Shown: one piece after another, positions 11,527 to 21,423 of the stretch | How positions within the stretch are numbered: the first letter of the stretch is position 1 | Layout: each line of letters starts with the position of its first letter | Source of the DNA: Rhynchosporium graminicola | Taxonomy: Eukaryota > Ascomycota > Leotiomycetes > Helotiales > Ploettnerulaceae | Reading direction: 5' to 3' | Length of the DNA stretch: 64,000 nt | Assembly: GCA_900074885.1 (NCBI GenBank) | Contig: FJUW01000007.1 | Span: 395,898 to 459,897 of the forward strand | Made by a program: the position numbers and the translations under genes | The notes under the pieces: model-generated | The model's input: the letters and a program-made list of their open reading frames with translations, nothing else | What the model was told of the DNA's origin: nothing | Database searches by the model: none

Positions 11527-12493
11527 TTTGCTCATGTATGGACGGATAGTGGAAATCATGCTGTATCAGGAGCTACAATCGCTGAAGAAGTCTGTCTTCT
11601 TCATCTAATTTCTCATCCTCTACCTCATCATTCTTCTAGAATGGGAGCTTTAAATACTATGAAATTGTTGTGATGCACTTGCTGGAATTGCATCCTCACA
11701 TTCTCCTTTGGAGGCGGGTAACATTGCCGAAAATATTGAACTACACAAGGAAATCTTGGCCTCGGACTGCATGGTCTATAAAAAGACAATCAATCCTGCA
11801 TCTCACTCGTATGATCTTCCTAAGCGCTCTGCGGCCGCGGTTCCCCAAACACCAAGATCTCAGTATCGCATCGAACACACACCCATTGGCCTGCTGGTCG
11901 GCCTATGAAGATGACCTGGAAGATGCGATGCCCTTCAGTCACCTTTCCAATTCCCAACCTTCGAACACACGCTCTCAAAAACGGGTCAAGCGGGCGAAGC
12001 ACACGGAACACAACGATATGGAAACCCCTTCTTCCCATTCCCTCAGCATCGCAAAACAAGTGACTACAGCCACCTCGTCTGTCAATATGCAGGAGAGCGA
12101 AGAGATCCCTATCCGTGGATACTAGACGCTGAGTACTATCGAATCAAAATCGTGTACTGTCTTACATTTTCTTAAGAAATCTTACTGGAACCTTATGGAA
12201 TATCGCAGAGAAAATCCATCCCCAGGAGCGTCTCGAGCAGCAGGGGCAGGAAAGACTCGGGACCGTCGCCTGTGCAAGAACGGGATATAAATAGACCTCG
12301 TAGGAATCTGCGATTCTCGTCCGACAACAATAAACTTCTACTATAGCTGAAAAGAAAGGGTTTATCGTGGGACGAGGTCACAGACTACTTCCCGGGGAGA
12401 AGCAAAGGGACATTGCAGGTGCATTATAGTACTAAGTCAAAGCCTCGTTCAGGGACGTCAAAGAGTGCAAAGAAACGCCGAAGGTCTAGATAA
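11527..12493 (+). pseudogene. Myb/SANT-like DNA-binding protein remnant
   Basis: Coding-like blocks on the plus strand in three successive frames: 11539-11670 (WTDSGNHAVSGATIAEEVCL), 11680-11908 (GNIAENIELHKEILASDCMV), 11890-12125 (a Ser/Thr and basic linker with QKRVKRAKHTEHND) and 12176-12493. The last block carries the recognisable part: GLSWDEVTDYFPGRSKGTLQ, matching the second and third helices of fungal Myb/SANT domains, followed by a Lys/Arg-rich tail (SAKKRRRSR) that could act as a nuclear signal. A single in-frame TAG at 12344-12346 lies just before the domain, where CAG would restore a helix; this fits one C to T change. Block borders may be introns or frameshifts. Product likely a nuclear transcription-factor-like protein, now broken. 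Confidence 0.55.
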
Positions 12494-12770
12494 ATTAAAG
12501 GCCACCTCTGTGCATAGTTAGGCATTATTTCAGAACAGTGATTCATCTACAGCATGGTGTTGTTCATACTCGAGAATTATATTGCGTTGAAACCCTTGAC
12601 ACATCTGGATCAATTTCACAACACACCTTCTAGCATTTTCTCTATATCGAACCCACCCTTGTGATCTTTTCATATCTCAACTTCAAGGCAACTTGGCATA
12701 AGCCGAGGCATTCATTCCGTACCCTACGTCTTTAATATCCTCTTCCATATATCCATTTCCTCGAAAGAAC
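12494..12770. other. Non-coding stretch after the Myb-like remnant
   Basis: No coding signal seen. The C/T-rich tract at about 12740-12768 resembles fungal promoter sequence and is followed by ATG at 12772, but the frame after it is broken. Confidence 0.3.
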
Positions 12771-12771
12771 T

Positions 12772-13030
12772 ATGTCTATTGCTCAAGGATATCACTAGTG
12801 GCTACGGGGAGGATTATCCTAATGCTTTTATATCGTCCTTCTATCTGGATGCCGAAGTATACTAGAAGTATTAGTAATTTAAATACATATAGTAGATTGT
12901 GTGACGTACGACAGGCACTACTGAGCTTCTAGCCAAGTTCGCCCGCTGCTTCCTCTATGAGTTAGTTAAGTATATATCTGGATATCGCGGTCGACATTAA
13001 AACGGAAGACTAGTGCTATATCTCCAGGTC
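12772..13030 (+). pseudogene. Possible short coding remnant, unrecognised
   Basis: A plus-strand frame reads KDITSGYGEDYPNAFISSFY and, after several stops, TELLAKFARCFLYELVKYIS, with third-position bases typical of coding DNA in the second block. The stops are TAG, TAA and TGA, compatible with RIP on Gln and Trp codons. The opposite strand is also partly open, so strand choice is tentative. No family recognised. Confidence 0.25.
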
Positions 13031-13031
13031 A

Positions 13032-13265
13032 GTGGAAGGCGCTAGCCCTTTGATATTTCCCAATTCCCTTGCATATGACTGCCTATCTTCAATAACAAGT
13101 GGACTTATGTGCTGCTCTATCTCATCTATTTGCTTCTTAGCTAGGGCCCTTTCTGTTTGTTCCATAGCTACTAAACTTCTCAGTGGCACCTTCTGGTCGA
13201 TATGCCTGATGCATAGACGGTAATACTTATTGAGAGCTCCGATATTACGTTTGAAGCATATAAGT
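13032..13265 (-). pseudogene. Possible coding remnant on the minus strand, unrecognised
   Basis: Read leftwards, this stretch gives a Glu/Lys/Leu-rich segment including MEQTERALAKKQIDEIEQHI and VIEDRQSYARELGNIKG, which looks like a real helical protein rather than noise. It is open for about 75 residues. The 63-residue plus-strand frame at 13032-13223 is its antisense. No start, stop or family could be assigned. Confidence 0.35.
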
Positions 13266-13282
13266 TGTCCTTATAAAGTAAT

Positions 13283-13417
13283 ATGACTGAATTCGATTAT
13301 TATAAGAAATATCTAAATACTGTCCCTACCGCGAAAGCCGTGCTGTATTACAGGGATAAGTCGTTCATTCAGGTCGAGAGATAGGTAGTCTCCGGGACTA
13401 TCGTGGGCTTGCTATAA
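13283..13417 (+). pseudogene. Short coding remnant, unrecognised
   Basis: ATG at 13283 opens MTEFDYYKKYLNTVPTAKAV followed by LYYRDKSFIQVER. TAG at 13382-13384 interrupts it and the frame then runs to TAA at 13415-13417. The interrupting TAG could be a mutated TGG or CAG. It may continue the remnant at 12772-13030. No domain is recognised. Confidence 0.3.
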
Positions 13418-13460
13418 TCCTTAAGATGTTTTGTAAAGATACGGCGATCGCTGTTGCAAC

Positions 13461-14490
13461 TTAAGACAAGTTGAGTAAGCTCAAGTGAACACGAGACAAG
13501 TAAGGCGGGTAAGAGGTCACACTACACGGTATATCATAAGTTCTACTAGTAATTAATATCCAACTACTGAAGATGCCCAGAGAATCGATTGTTAAGATCA
13601 TTTAGCTGTCGAAAGCCTATGTATCATTGCCTGCCCTGCCTTTACTATTTACTCTTTTCACAGCTCGTTCGTCCTAGTCCTGAAACGTCAAGTTGATTAC
13701 TCGTTCTACTCTCCTTTATCACTCCCTCCTTCACGTATCTCGTGTGATTTAGATGCGTTCGAGTTGCCCGGTTCCAGGTTAGATAGTCGAGGCGCAGCCC
13801 ACCTCCTTGGTATATATTACAGTTTGCGTTTCCCAATCCCATCTTACGCCCTGTACTACTATCAATAGAAAATAGCCGAGATATTAGCGAGCCAGAAGTC
13901 CAAGTTCTTAAGCAGCCACTCTCCTTTCATCCGAGGTTTTAGGACCCGATCCAGGATCTACTACAGTCGACAGGTCTAGGTCGATCTAGTAATAGTAGAA
14001 TACAATACAAATATAGTCCCTGATTTCTTAATCCGCAGTATACTACTTCTTGACGCGTGAGGGTAGTAGTAACCTCCAATAATTGCGTACCAGAGCTTCG
14101 ACCTGTTGATAGCGACCAGGAGAATTCTCCGGAACTAAAACCTCGATGAATCTAGCCGGATTCTTAGACCTAGCAAGAGGGAGGAAGAACTAGCATATAT
14201 ATTATGATTTCGTTCTCTCTATCCTTAGTTTGCTATACACTTTGCTCTCCGAATGAATGAGTCTGCTTGTAAAGTATTTCGATAATATCCATTATGACAG
14301 GATCCACTTCGAAATTTGTGCAGCCTTTGAATGTATATATGGGCCCTTGGGTAAAGGACTGTGCTAGAAGCTCCGGATTTTCAGTCCTCAGAGACTGAAA
14401 TGTGGCGAAATGGAAGGTAAATAGTATCTCCTCAGTAGATAGTATTGAGCACGATCTGGCGTTCGTGTAAATTTTAAGGGGCTGCACCAT
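13461..14490 (-). pseudogene. Two-exon gene of unknown function, stopped by RIP-type nonsense codons
   Basis: Exon 1 runs 14490-14239 (84 codons, ATG, segments MVQPLKIYTNARSCSILSTE and NFEVDPVIMDIIEILYKQTH). A 49-bp GT-AG intron (14238-14190) joins in phase 0 to exon 2 (14189-13461), which stays in one frame for 243 codons to TAA. Exon 2 includes ARFIEVLVPENSPGRYQQVE, VEALVRNYWRLLLPSRVKK and GVRWDWETQTVIYTKEVGCA. In-frame stops, for example TAG at 14045-14043, sit mostly where Trp or Gln would suit. The predicted length is 326 residues. I do not recognise the family. The frames at 13645-13842 and 14388-14576 are off-frame shadows. It lies head-to-head with the gene at 15228, with 737 bp between them. 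Confidence 0.6.
14190..14238 (-). other. Intron of the 13461-14490 pseudogene (49 bp)
   Basis: GTATAG at the donor and ATGCTAG at the acceptor on the minus strand, with an AACTAAG branch-like motif near the donor side. Removing it keeps phase 0 on both sides. Size is normal for filamentous ascomycetes. Confidence 0.6.
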
Positions 14491-15227
14491 TTTGAGCTTC
14501 TTGAATTACTAAGGTAGTAAGAGATAGTCGTCGAGGTAAGCGGTGCAACGGTGATCAGACGATCTAAAGACACCATAAGATCATAAGGGAGAAGGTCAAT
14601 ATATACATAAGAGCCCGCCCTGTTTCCCTGCCTCGTTTACCTTATAATGGTGATTTGGGTGACTACAATGATCCCATAAAATCAATTACTTAAACTGCTA
14701 TGGCAAACCCTAAATGTCGGGACTAGGGTGGTAAGTTAAGCGACAAATGGGGGGCATGTTTGCATAGTCACATGTGTTTCTTTTTTCACCCTCAAAGCTC
14801 CCCAGGCAATTTCGTGCAGCTTCTGAATCCTGGTAGCCTGAGGTTATTGAGGTGTCAACGCCAGGAAGTAGTAGATTCACAGAATATGAAATCAGCTATA
14901 TCAAATGTCGCGTATGTATAGATGCGATATGATTTGAAGAGCCGTGGTTTACATTTGATAGCCTCATGATTCTGCACTTGGGCTTTTAATTACGTATAGA
15001 CGAATAGATAAAGGCGTGAGCAGAAAGAATTTGTTAACAGCAGGATCCAAGAAAAGGTTGGTAAAATCAGGTAGTGATAACAAAGGAAGGTGACTAGAAG
15101 GCCTATGGTATTTCGCCTGTCTACCTTAAACTATAGATCATAACCGAGAATGCTGTAAAGGATACTATATGAATCCCACTAGCGCCCTTCCTTGTATTTA
15201 TTAACCTTTCCAATTTGAATCATATAT
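14491..15227. other. Shared upstream region of two divergent pseudogenes
   Basis: No coding signal seen. It separates the start codons at 14490 (minus) and 15228 (plus), so it would have held both promoters. AT-rich patches occur near both ends. No repeat recognised. Confidence 0.4.
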
Positions 15228-15920
15228 ATGAACGGCTAAAGTAATCATGGAGTCCCTCCTTTAGAGTAGTAGTCTCCTAACGTAAGCTAAACTTTATTCC
15301 GCATATATTAATTTCTTCTAACCTTATATCACCAGGCTCGGCTATCTAGATATGCGTATAACAAGTCTCCTCGCTTCGTCTTAGAGGAGAGAAAACCGGG
15401 ACTGCTTAGTGAATTCTCGGATTTTATTAATCTTCCCGAAAGCCTCCCTTTTAGTACTGATTCGTGTATCTGGATTAGAGAGCTATATCTACTAATCAAA
15501 AAGAGCCGCTCTCCTCTGCGGATATCAGGACCTTCAGCTGTTATCCGAATATTAGTAGACGATTGCTTTCGTAACCCATATTGCTAAAGCTAGGTAAGAC
15601 ATCTCTAGGGATAATTGCTAAAACGCTCGGCCAGAATCAAGGTCCCTGCTAGAGACCTCTCTAAAGTACACGTATCGGCTATAGTATATTGATTGTCTCT
15701 AGATAAGAGAAAGACTATAGGTAATGCCTCTAACAAAATTCTGAAGTTATACTGGAAAATGTTAATAGATACTACTGAAGATAGCTGGAGGGTGCGTATA
15801 ATTGTCGATTCGTTAGTGTCTGAAGATATGATACTAGACGTCCTAGTTAGACTCTTTAATGAGGCGGAAACTAGAGACTTGATCGAGTCGTTCATCGTGC
15901 TGCGTGACGGACAAGCGTAA
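15228..15920 (+). pseudogene. Two-exon gene of unknown function, stopped by RIP-type nonsense codons
   Basis: Exon 1 is 15228-15281 (18 codons, ATG). A 54-bp intron (15282-15335) has GTAAGC, a CTAAC branch motif and ACCAG, and joins in phase 0 to exon 2 (15336-15920, 195 codons including TAA). Exon 2 reads in one frame: LLSEFSDFINLPESLPFSTD, SRSPLRISGPSAVIRILVDD, NKILKLYWKMLIDTTEDSWR and VLVRLFNEAETRDLIESF. Seven or eight internal stops are TAA, TAG or TGA, all reachable from Gln or Trp by one or two RIP transitions. Predicted length is about 212 residues, mainly helical, soluble. No family recognised. The minus-strand frame at 15605-15895 is antisense. Confidence 0.65.
15282..15335 (+). other. 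Intron of the 15228-15920 pseudogene (54 bp)
   Basis: Donor GTAAGC, branch CTAAC at about 15319-15323, acceptor CAG at 15333-15335. All three signals are canonical for filamentous fungi and both flanking frames are phase 0. Confidence 0.7.
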
Positions 15921-16759
15921 TTGCACGTCTTCTGTAATGGATTACCAATTTGGGTCGGTGAGAAGATGAAGTGAGGCGAACCGATATGTAGCGATGATAA
16001 TGAAAGTGGTAGGGCGGGCGTGTGCAGTTTGCTTTGTTCTGCGACTCCTTTTTCTACGTTGAATTAGCTCCCATTAAAAACAAGGAAGTGTATCTGGCAC
16101 GGGCAGCAAATATAAAATCAACCAAATTCGAAGACTTTTAGGAAAACTGCAGCCAGATTAGTGTAGCAAGACAAGCCGAGCCGCCTTCAGAACCCTTGTA
16201 ACTACGTCCGGACGTTCGACGAGGCAATGATTGATGCACTAATCTTTCTCATGCGCTTGTCTACCTTCGTAGGGATATCACACCAAGATTAATGGATTTC
16301 ACGAAGGCCAGAAATTGTGAGAGGATGACCGATTGGCAGTGACCTGCGACCCATACTACACGGATCAGGGTTCCACATACGCGCTGCCAATGGGCACTCG
16401 TGAGTGTAAACAAGGGTCAAAGTGCCATCTGGCACTTTGACCTCTAACTACGTTCTCCTCTTCTTTCCCAACTTTCCTGCACATCTCACTTCTCGACCAT
16501 CCTGTGTCGTGCAAGTAACACTGTCACAAATGCGCCAATGTATTAGTAGTAAAGAGGTCTGATTGACTCCCAGTGCTTCCTGGTCCCTCGCTGATTGAAA
16601 ATTTAGACATACCCGGTTCCTAAGGCTGTGGCCCTGAAGGTTAATGAACTTGGATTGCTTCTCTGCTCTGTTGGTGATGAGGTTTGTTACCACACCTCTA
16701 ACAGTATGCCGCTCTAACCCTTTTGCACAAACCAGGAGGCGGGAACCCTTCTTAAAGAT
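15921..16759. other. No gene recognised; probable upstream part of the Tc1-like element
   Basis: No convincing coding frame. A minus-strand frame at 16448-16693 is open for 81 codons but shows no domain. A perfect 12-bp inverted repeat sits at 16415-16442. Terminal inverted repeats of the Tc1-like element were searched for by eye and not found. Confidence 0.35.
16415..16442. repeat. Perfect 12-bp inverted repeat with 4-nt loop
   Basis: GGTCAAAGTGCC, loop ATCT, then GGCACTTTGACC. It is GC-balanced and survives unmutated in a decayed region. It could be a palindromic protein-binding site or part of a terminal inverted repeat of the neighbouring transposon. Confidence 0.6.
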
Positions 16760-17843
16760 GTGTGTAGCACCCCAGATCTACTCTCCCTACGCACAGCTTT
16801 TCTCAAAGTCGGACGTGCAGATCGGTCATTAGATGCTATCGAGACGCCTTTGCAAACCGATATATCGCCAAAAGAATTACGGCTCCGCGAATTCGTCTCG
16901 CTTGAGGGCTTACGCCTTCACCCAAAAATGACTTACGAAAAGCGTCGAGAGTATACCGGCCTCCAAATGAGTAACTCCTATATCTACCGCCTTGTAACTG
17001 ATTAAGGTCTCTCCCACTGGCGTGCAAAGAAGAGACCGGAGCTTACACCTGAAGTAACTGCTCTACGGCTTCTTTGGTGTCGGTGTAGAGCTCATTGGAA
17101 GACTGGAAGGTGGAGGAAATACATATGGAGTGACGAGTCTTCAGTACAGCATATATTTAGACCCGGCTATATGGCCCCGTATGAGCGAGCCTGTGAGTTT
17201 GGAGCTGCTTTAACAGGGGGGAAGCCAGTTTTGCAAGCGACTGTAGAGAGAGGGAAAGGAGGGGAGGTTGTTTGGGTTTAGGGCTACTCGACCGATAAAT
17301 GGAAGCCTATATACGTTACAACTTATAAGAAGGGGAACATGCGTGTGATGGTTTCGGTAGCCTTTTGGCGTGACGGGCAAAGATCTGATCTGCTTGGTTT
17401 AGAGCCAGACTTTGAGTCTAAGAAGGATGGGTACTCGGCTAACTCATACCTTGATATTCTTGAAGAATTAGTACTACTATATTATACTGACGACCTTATA
17501 TTCATGTAAGATAACGCCTCGATCTATACTGCTCGGAAAGTCACGGAATAGTTCTGCGAATATGGAATAGAGGTTACTGAAAGGCCCCCCCTACTCCCCG
17601 GACTTAAATCCAATCGAACACGCCTGGAAGCGACTGAAAGATTTAGCCTCAAAGATGTTCCCTGAGCTCTAGAAGTCGAGTAGCCACTCAGAAGAAGACT
17701 GAACTGCAATGGAAGAAGCTTTCAAAGAAGCGTAAGCTACGATACCTGTATCTTTCTTTGAGGAGCTGGTAGGGTCTGTGGAGAGGAGGGTAGAAGCTTG
17801 TATTACAGCAGATGGGTGGCATACGAAGTGCTGGAGGTACTAA
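16760..17843 (+). pseudogene. Tc1/mariner-type (DD34E) transposase, degenerate
   Basis: Cut-and-paste transposase of the Tc1 group. The N-terminal helix-turn-helix part includes LRLREFVSLEGLRLHPKMTY and reads through a TAA at 17003-17005 into HWRAKKRPELTPEVTALRLL. Catalytic residues are visible: first Asp in WSDESSV (17132), second Asp in DNASIYTARK (17510, preceded by TAA where CAA is expected) and Glu in PDLNPIEHAWKRLK (17616). The second Asp and the Glu are 106 nt apart, that is 34 residues between them plus one extra base. The extra base is probably in the seven-C run at 17585-17591, which shifts the frame. The C-terminus runs FFEELVGSVERRVEACITAD to TAA at 17841-17843. Moderate RIP damage only. 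Confidence 0.85.
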
Positions 17844-18476
17844 GGAAAATTCTAGAGTAGGGAAATTATAGAGGAGCTTTCTACAATTGTTTTCTACTAT
17901 CCAGAATTATAGTGCGATATCTAGTAGTTGATTAATTAGTAAGTGATTACTTCTGGTGTTTGATAATTTCATGGTTTTGGTGGCTCCGGCTCAAACTTCA
18001 AACGGAGTACTGTATTAGCTTGGTATCTTGGGCCTGCATATAGAGGCCTACGCACAGAGGTGGCTCCGCCGCCAGCTGTGCTCATTAAAAATTTACGTTC
18101 ACCTAGAGCGTATGTTTAGAAGAGGAAACTGTACGTGTCGGGAAGCCGTATGTATCTATTTCGACTCCAGTAAGACGAATCTGTAAAATCATGCTTCCTA
18201 GGGGGTACGAGTTTAAATTTGCGTGTGGTTATCTTTATAGCGTGTTAAGGATTTCCTTAGTATCCTTGTCACGAGTTTGTCACGAGGGCCTATGCTTGAA
18301 CAAGGTATGCCTAAACCGAGTCTGCCGTTCCGCCCTCTGGCGCTGAGTCCTGGGGCGTATGCTTGAATTCGCGTGTGCTCAAGAACGATCGTGCGAACAA
18401 AAGATTTCTAGTGACGCTTATTGTGAGGAGATCGGTCGTTTTCTTGAATTTAGACTTAGTTTAGCAAGGCAGGAAG
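17844..18476. other. No gene recognised
   Basis: Mixed composition, stops in all frames, and no terminal repeat of the Tc1-like element could be identified. The plus-strand open frame at 18359-18583 is mainly antisense to the end and intron of the BTB-domain remnant. Confidence 0.4.
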
Positions 18477-18988
18477 TTAGATACAAAACACAGTACTCTC
18501 GGTGCAATAGAAGCTGGAATCAAAGTTCGCCTGTAAACATCAGTAAGCAATCTTTGTATCGAGGCCAAGAAGCTTACCTATGAAGCACATGTGAAAGGAT
18601 TCCCTTGGCTTGGGCGAACATGTCTAATCAGCAACACAGCAAGCTTGTCATCACGCAACAAATTTTCAAGCCTTTGCACGTCTTGCCTGAGGGCCATCAA
18701 GTTCCAGCTAGCGTATCTTCCCAGCCAATCGAGGAGAGGGTCATTATCACTGAGGTATAGCAAAGCATATTCGAGGAGGCCAAAAATCATAGTCGTATAA
18801 GAGGCTTTCGACGGGGACCTTTCCACTTTCTGAAGGTACTCGATCATCTTTCGCCTGGAGACAACTTGCAGACCATCAATTAGGTATATGTTAGCGAAGA
18901 CGTAGAGTTGTATGTGAAGCGATAGCGGGTCGACATTATTGGTCTTCCCTGTAGAGAATCCTTCTTCTCTCACCAGCAGGCTGGTCAT
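18477..18988 (-). pseudogene. BTB/POZ-domain protein, C-terminal half, truncated
   Basis: The main exon (18988-18578) encodes the second half of a fungal BTB-type protein: LHIQLYVFANIYLIDGLQVV (the conserved yvfAdkY..dgL region), then helices with TTMIFGLLEYALLYLSDNDP and GRYASWNLMALRQ. The N-terminal BTB core expected upstream is missing, and ATG at 18988 lies inside the domain. The TAG at 18580-18578 abuts GTAAGC; a CAG there would make a perfect donor, and a 47-bp GT-AG intron (18577-18531) then leads to a final exon (18530-18477) ending in TAA. So the stop may be a C to T change at a splice junction. Such proteins usually act as adaptors or in transcription; the exact role is unknown. Confidence 0.6.
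18531..18577 (-). other. Probable intron at the end of the BTB-domain remnant (47 bp)
   Basis: Donor GTAAGC, branch-like CTGAT, acceptor TTTACAG on the minus strand. The exon base before the donor is the third position of a codon now TAG, and the frame continues 17 codons to TAA. Confidence 0.5.
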
Positions 18989-19149
18989 GTCTCTCCGATG
19001 GTGTCTTTGAAGTTGCAGGCGGGGATCTCATCCACGTGAAGATTATGTGTTGGTCCATAGTTGCGGTTCATAGTCACGTGTAGTGGAACCGAGGATTAGC
19101 CGGCGCGAGTAGGTATATCTCGACTCTCTTGTCGAGATCTACCTTGATT
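18989..19149. other. No gene recognised upstream of the BTB remnant
   Basis: A short minus-strand frame (MNRNYGPTHNLHVDE) lies here in a different phase from the BTB frame. It may be an upstream exon fragment, but this is not supported further. Confidence 0.25.
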
Positions 19150-19699
19150 CTGTAGCCACGAATACAACTACTATTACTACCTATAATACTACTGTAATAC
19201 TGGCTCAGTTAGACTACTTCACTGTACGTACTAGCATAGAGTAATACCGACATTGATCAATAGACGCATAGATCAAATCACTCTTCAGAAATAGCTGAAT
19301 TATTGAAATTCAAGCTATAGAGAAGAGCGCATGTCGATAGGTACTCGAAGAGTAGAGAGATATCTACTACAGTAACACTTCAACTACAAGGGAAGTCTCT
19401 TTTGTACTATCTTAAATTACCCCCTTTTCATTTAGTACTCGATTTCTACCTGCAAAGGGAGACTTCAAGTACTCCGCCACTTTCTACGTACTTCGACTAC
19501 CTACGCACCTTACCTGCGCACCTTACAGAAGACTCTCTACTCTCTCTACTACTTTAATACTTTGATTACTTCGATTTTAGCTGTTTTTATTCACCTAGAA
19601 CGCGTCAAATTCGACCTTTGCGACAGATTCCCCGCGCTACGCTAGCGCTTCTGAAGAAAAACATAACTACCTCTCTTTAATACTTCAAAGTTACTTCGC

Positions 19700-21423
19700 A
19701 ACTATAACTCTAAATCGAGCGCAAGTAATACTAAAATCACCAGAATAACGATATCCATAAGATAGCTAAACCAAATACTATAGATATTAGTAGTACGCCA
19801 TCGATACCACAGAATTCATACCACGAGCCTGCTGAGCAGCCCGAACCGGCTACACTAGCACTAAAACCTCCTCCCGAGCTAGGCTAAATTAAGGCTACTA
19901 GAAAGACTCTCGTAAAGGATATAAAAGCCTCTATATACTCTAATAGAGCTTACTACTCGCTATTTAAGGAAAAATTCGAAGGATAGACGGAAAATAGCTT
20001 TCTACTAGCCCCTACTTTATAGAACAACAATCTTATTACCTCTCTACGCTCTAAAAGAGTATTCCTCCTAGACGATAGTAACCTAGCTTTAGAGCTATTA
20101 AACCTAATCGATACTCTATAGAAGCAGGTACGCGTAAGATAGATAGCGGAAGAGCTTAAGAGTATAAAAGGCGAGAAAATATTATCGGAATAGCTTAAGT
20201 ATAAGGTCTAAAGTATTATATAAGGCGCTATAGCTTAATATATAATATACTAGAAGTTGATCGAGAGCAGATTATCGACGAAATAGAGAAGTTAATACTA
20301 AATACTCTACAGTAGGATATAGATAACGCTAAATTTAAGAAATATAGTACGGAATTTATTAAACAAAGGAATAGACGCTATAGTACTATATACCTTACTG
20401 CTAATAGTAACTCATTCAACTTCGATGAAGACGCCTGCGAGCCTCCTCCCCTACCTCCTACTCCTTCGATTCGATCTGCTACTAGCACTATACTACTATA
20501 GTAACTAAAGCGATAGTCACCTGATTAAGAATTATATACCGAAAAGATATACAGAAAGGAAATCTCCAATTTCACGCGCCTCTACTTAGAAGGTATAAAA
20601 TTCAAGAGAGATAGCAATAGCTTTAGTAGTAAGATCAGAGTATTCTACGATATCTGCTCTTAGAGCGATATTCCTCCAGAAGTATACATGAAAGCCTTTC
20701 CTTTAATACTTACAGGCGCTACGCTAGATCACTATTACTATAGTCTAAATAGCGTTCCAGGAGCTCCTCTTCTTATCGACTTTAAAAGTATACTCCGGAA
20801 TTATATAGAGCACTTTAAGAGCGATAAATATAATAGAGCTTCACTAACTACTTAGAATCATCTGACGCTCGATACCGTAAAAGCCGAAAATTCTGGAAAA
20901 TCTACCTCTATATACTTTAATCTACTTACTATAAAGATCAGATTACTACGCTATAGTATTCTAATAGAGCTTCGACACGAGAAGTTCATAATTAATAAGC
21001 TAGTAATAGCGTATCAAGGCTCTTCAGCATATACTATTACTTTAGTAATACTTATAATCACCCTAGAAAAGACAATTACTTTATTTAAGAGCTATATCGT
21101 TAACTATAAGCATACTAACCTACCGGAAAGCTTTAATACAGGTAATAATTCCAATTCCGAATCATACTATACCGATAGACGCTTTCACTAAAGTAACGAC
21201 TATAAAGGAGGAAACCGTGGAGGAAACCGTAGAGGTAGAGGAAGATCTTCCGAAGGGAGATTCTAATATAAGGATAGCGGTTTTCAAGGCAAATTCAATA
21301 GATCTAGCTATAAAAGAGACCGGAAGGAAAATAAGCTAGATAAGGAAGGAAATAAGCTAAAGTACTAAGTTTATGATAAGACTAATCATATATCTTAGGA
21401 ATACCTAATAGAAGAGGTGAAAT
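19700..21423 (+). pseudogene. C2 Gag region with RG-rich segment and zinc knuckle
   Basis: A RIP-damaged frame reads VYMKAFPLILTGATLDHYYY (about 20680-20740), typical of fungal Copia Gag, then an Asn/Arg/Gly-rich nucleocapsid segment (about 21195-21270, NRGGNRRGRGRSSEGRF) and a knuckle near 21360-21400 read as K-Y-stop-V-Y-D-K-T-N-H-I-S-stop-E, where Tyr replaces Cys through TG to TA. The frame continues after the GM copy 2 insertion at 44723. Gag would form the cytoplasmic particle and package the RNA. Confidence 0.7.

Noticed and set aside
13645..13842. 65-codon minus-strand open frame
   Set aside because: Off-frame shadow of exon 2 of the 13461-14490 pseudogene.
15605..15895. 96-codon minus-strand open frame
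   Set aside because: Antisense of exon 2 of the 15228-15920 pseudogene.
16448..16693. 81-codon minus-strand open frame as a small Cys-containing protein
   Set aside because: No signal peptide, no recognised motif, and it lies in what may be the non-coding flank of the Tc1-like element.
18359..18583. 74-codon plus-strand open frame
   Set aside because: Largely antisense to the last exon and intron of the BTB remnant.
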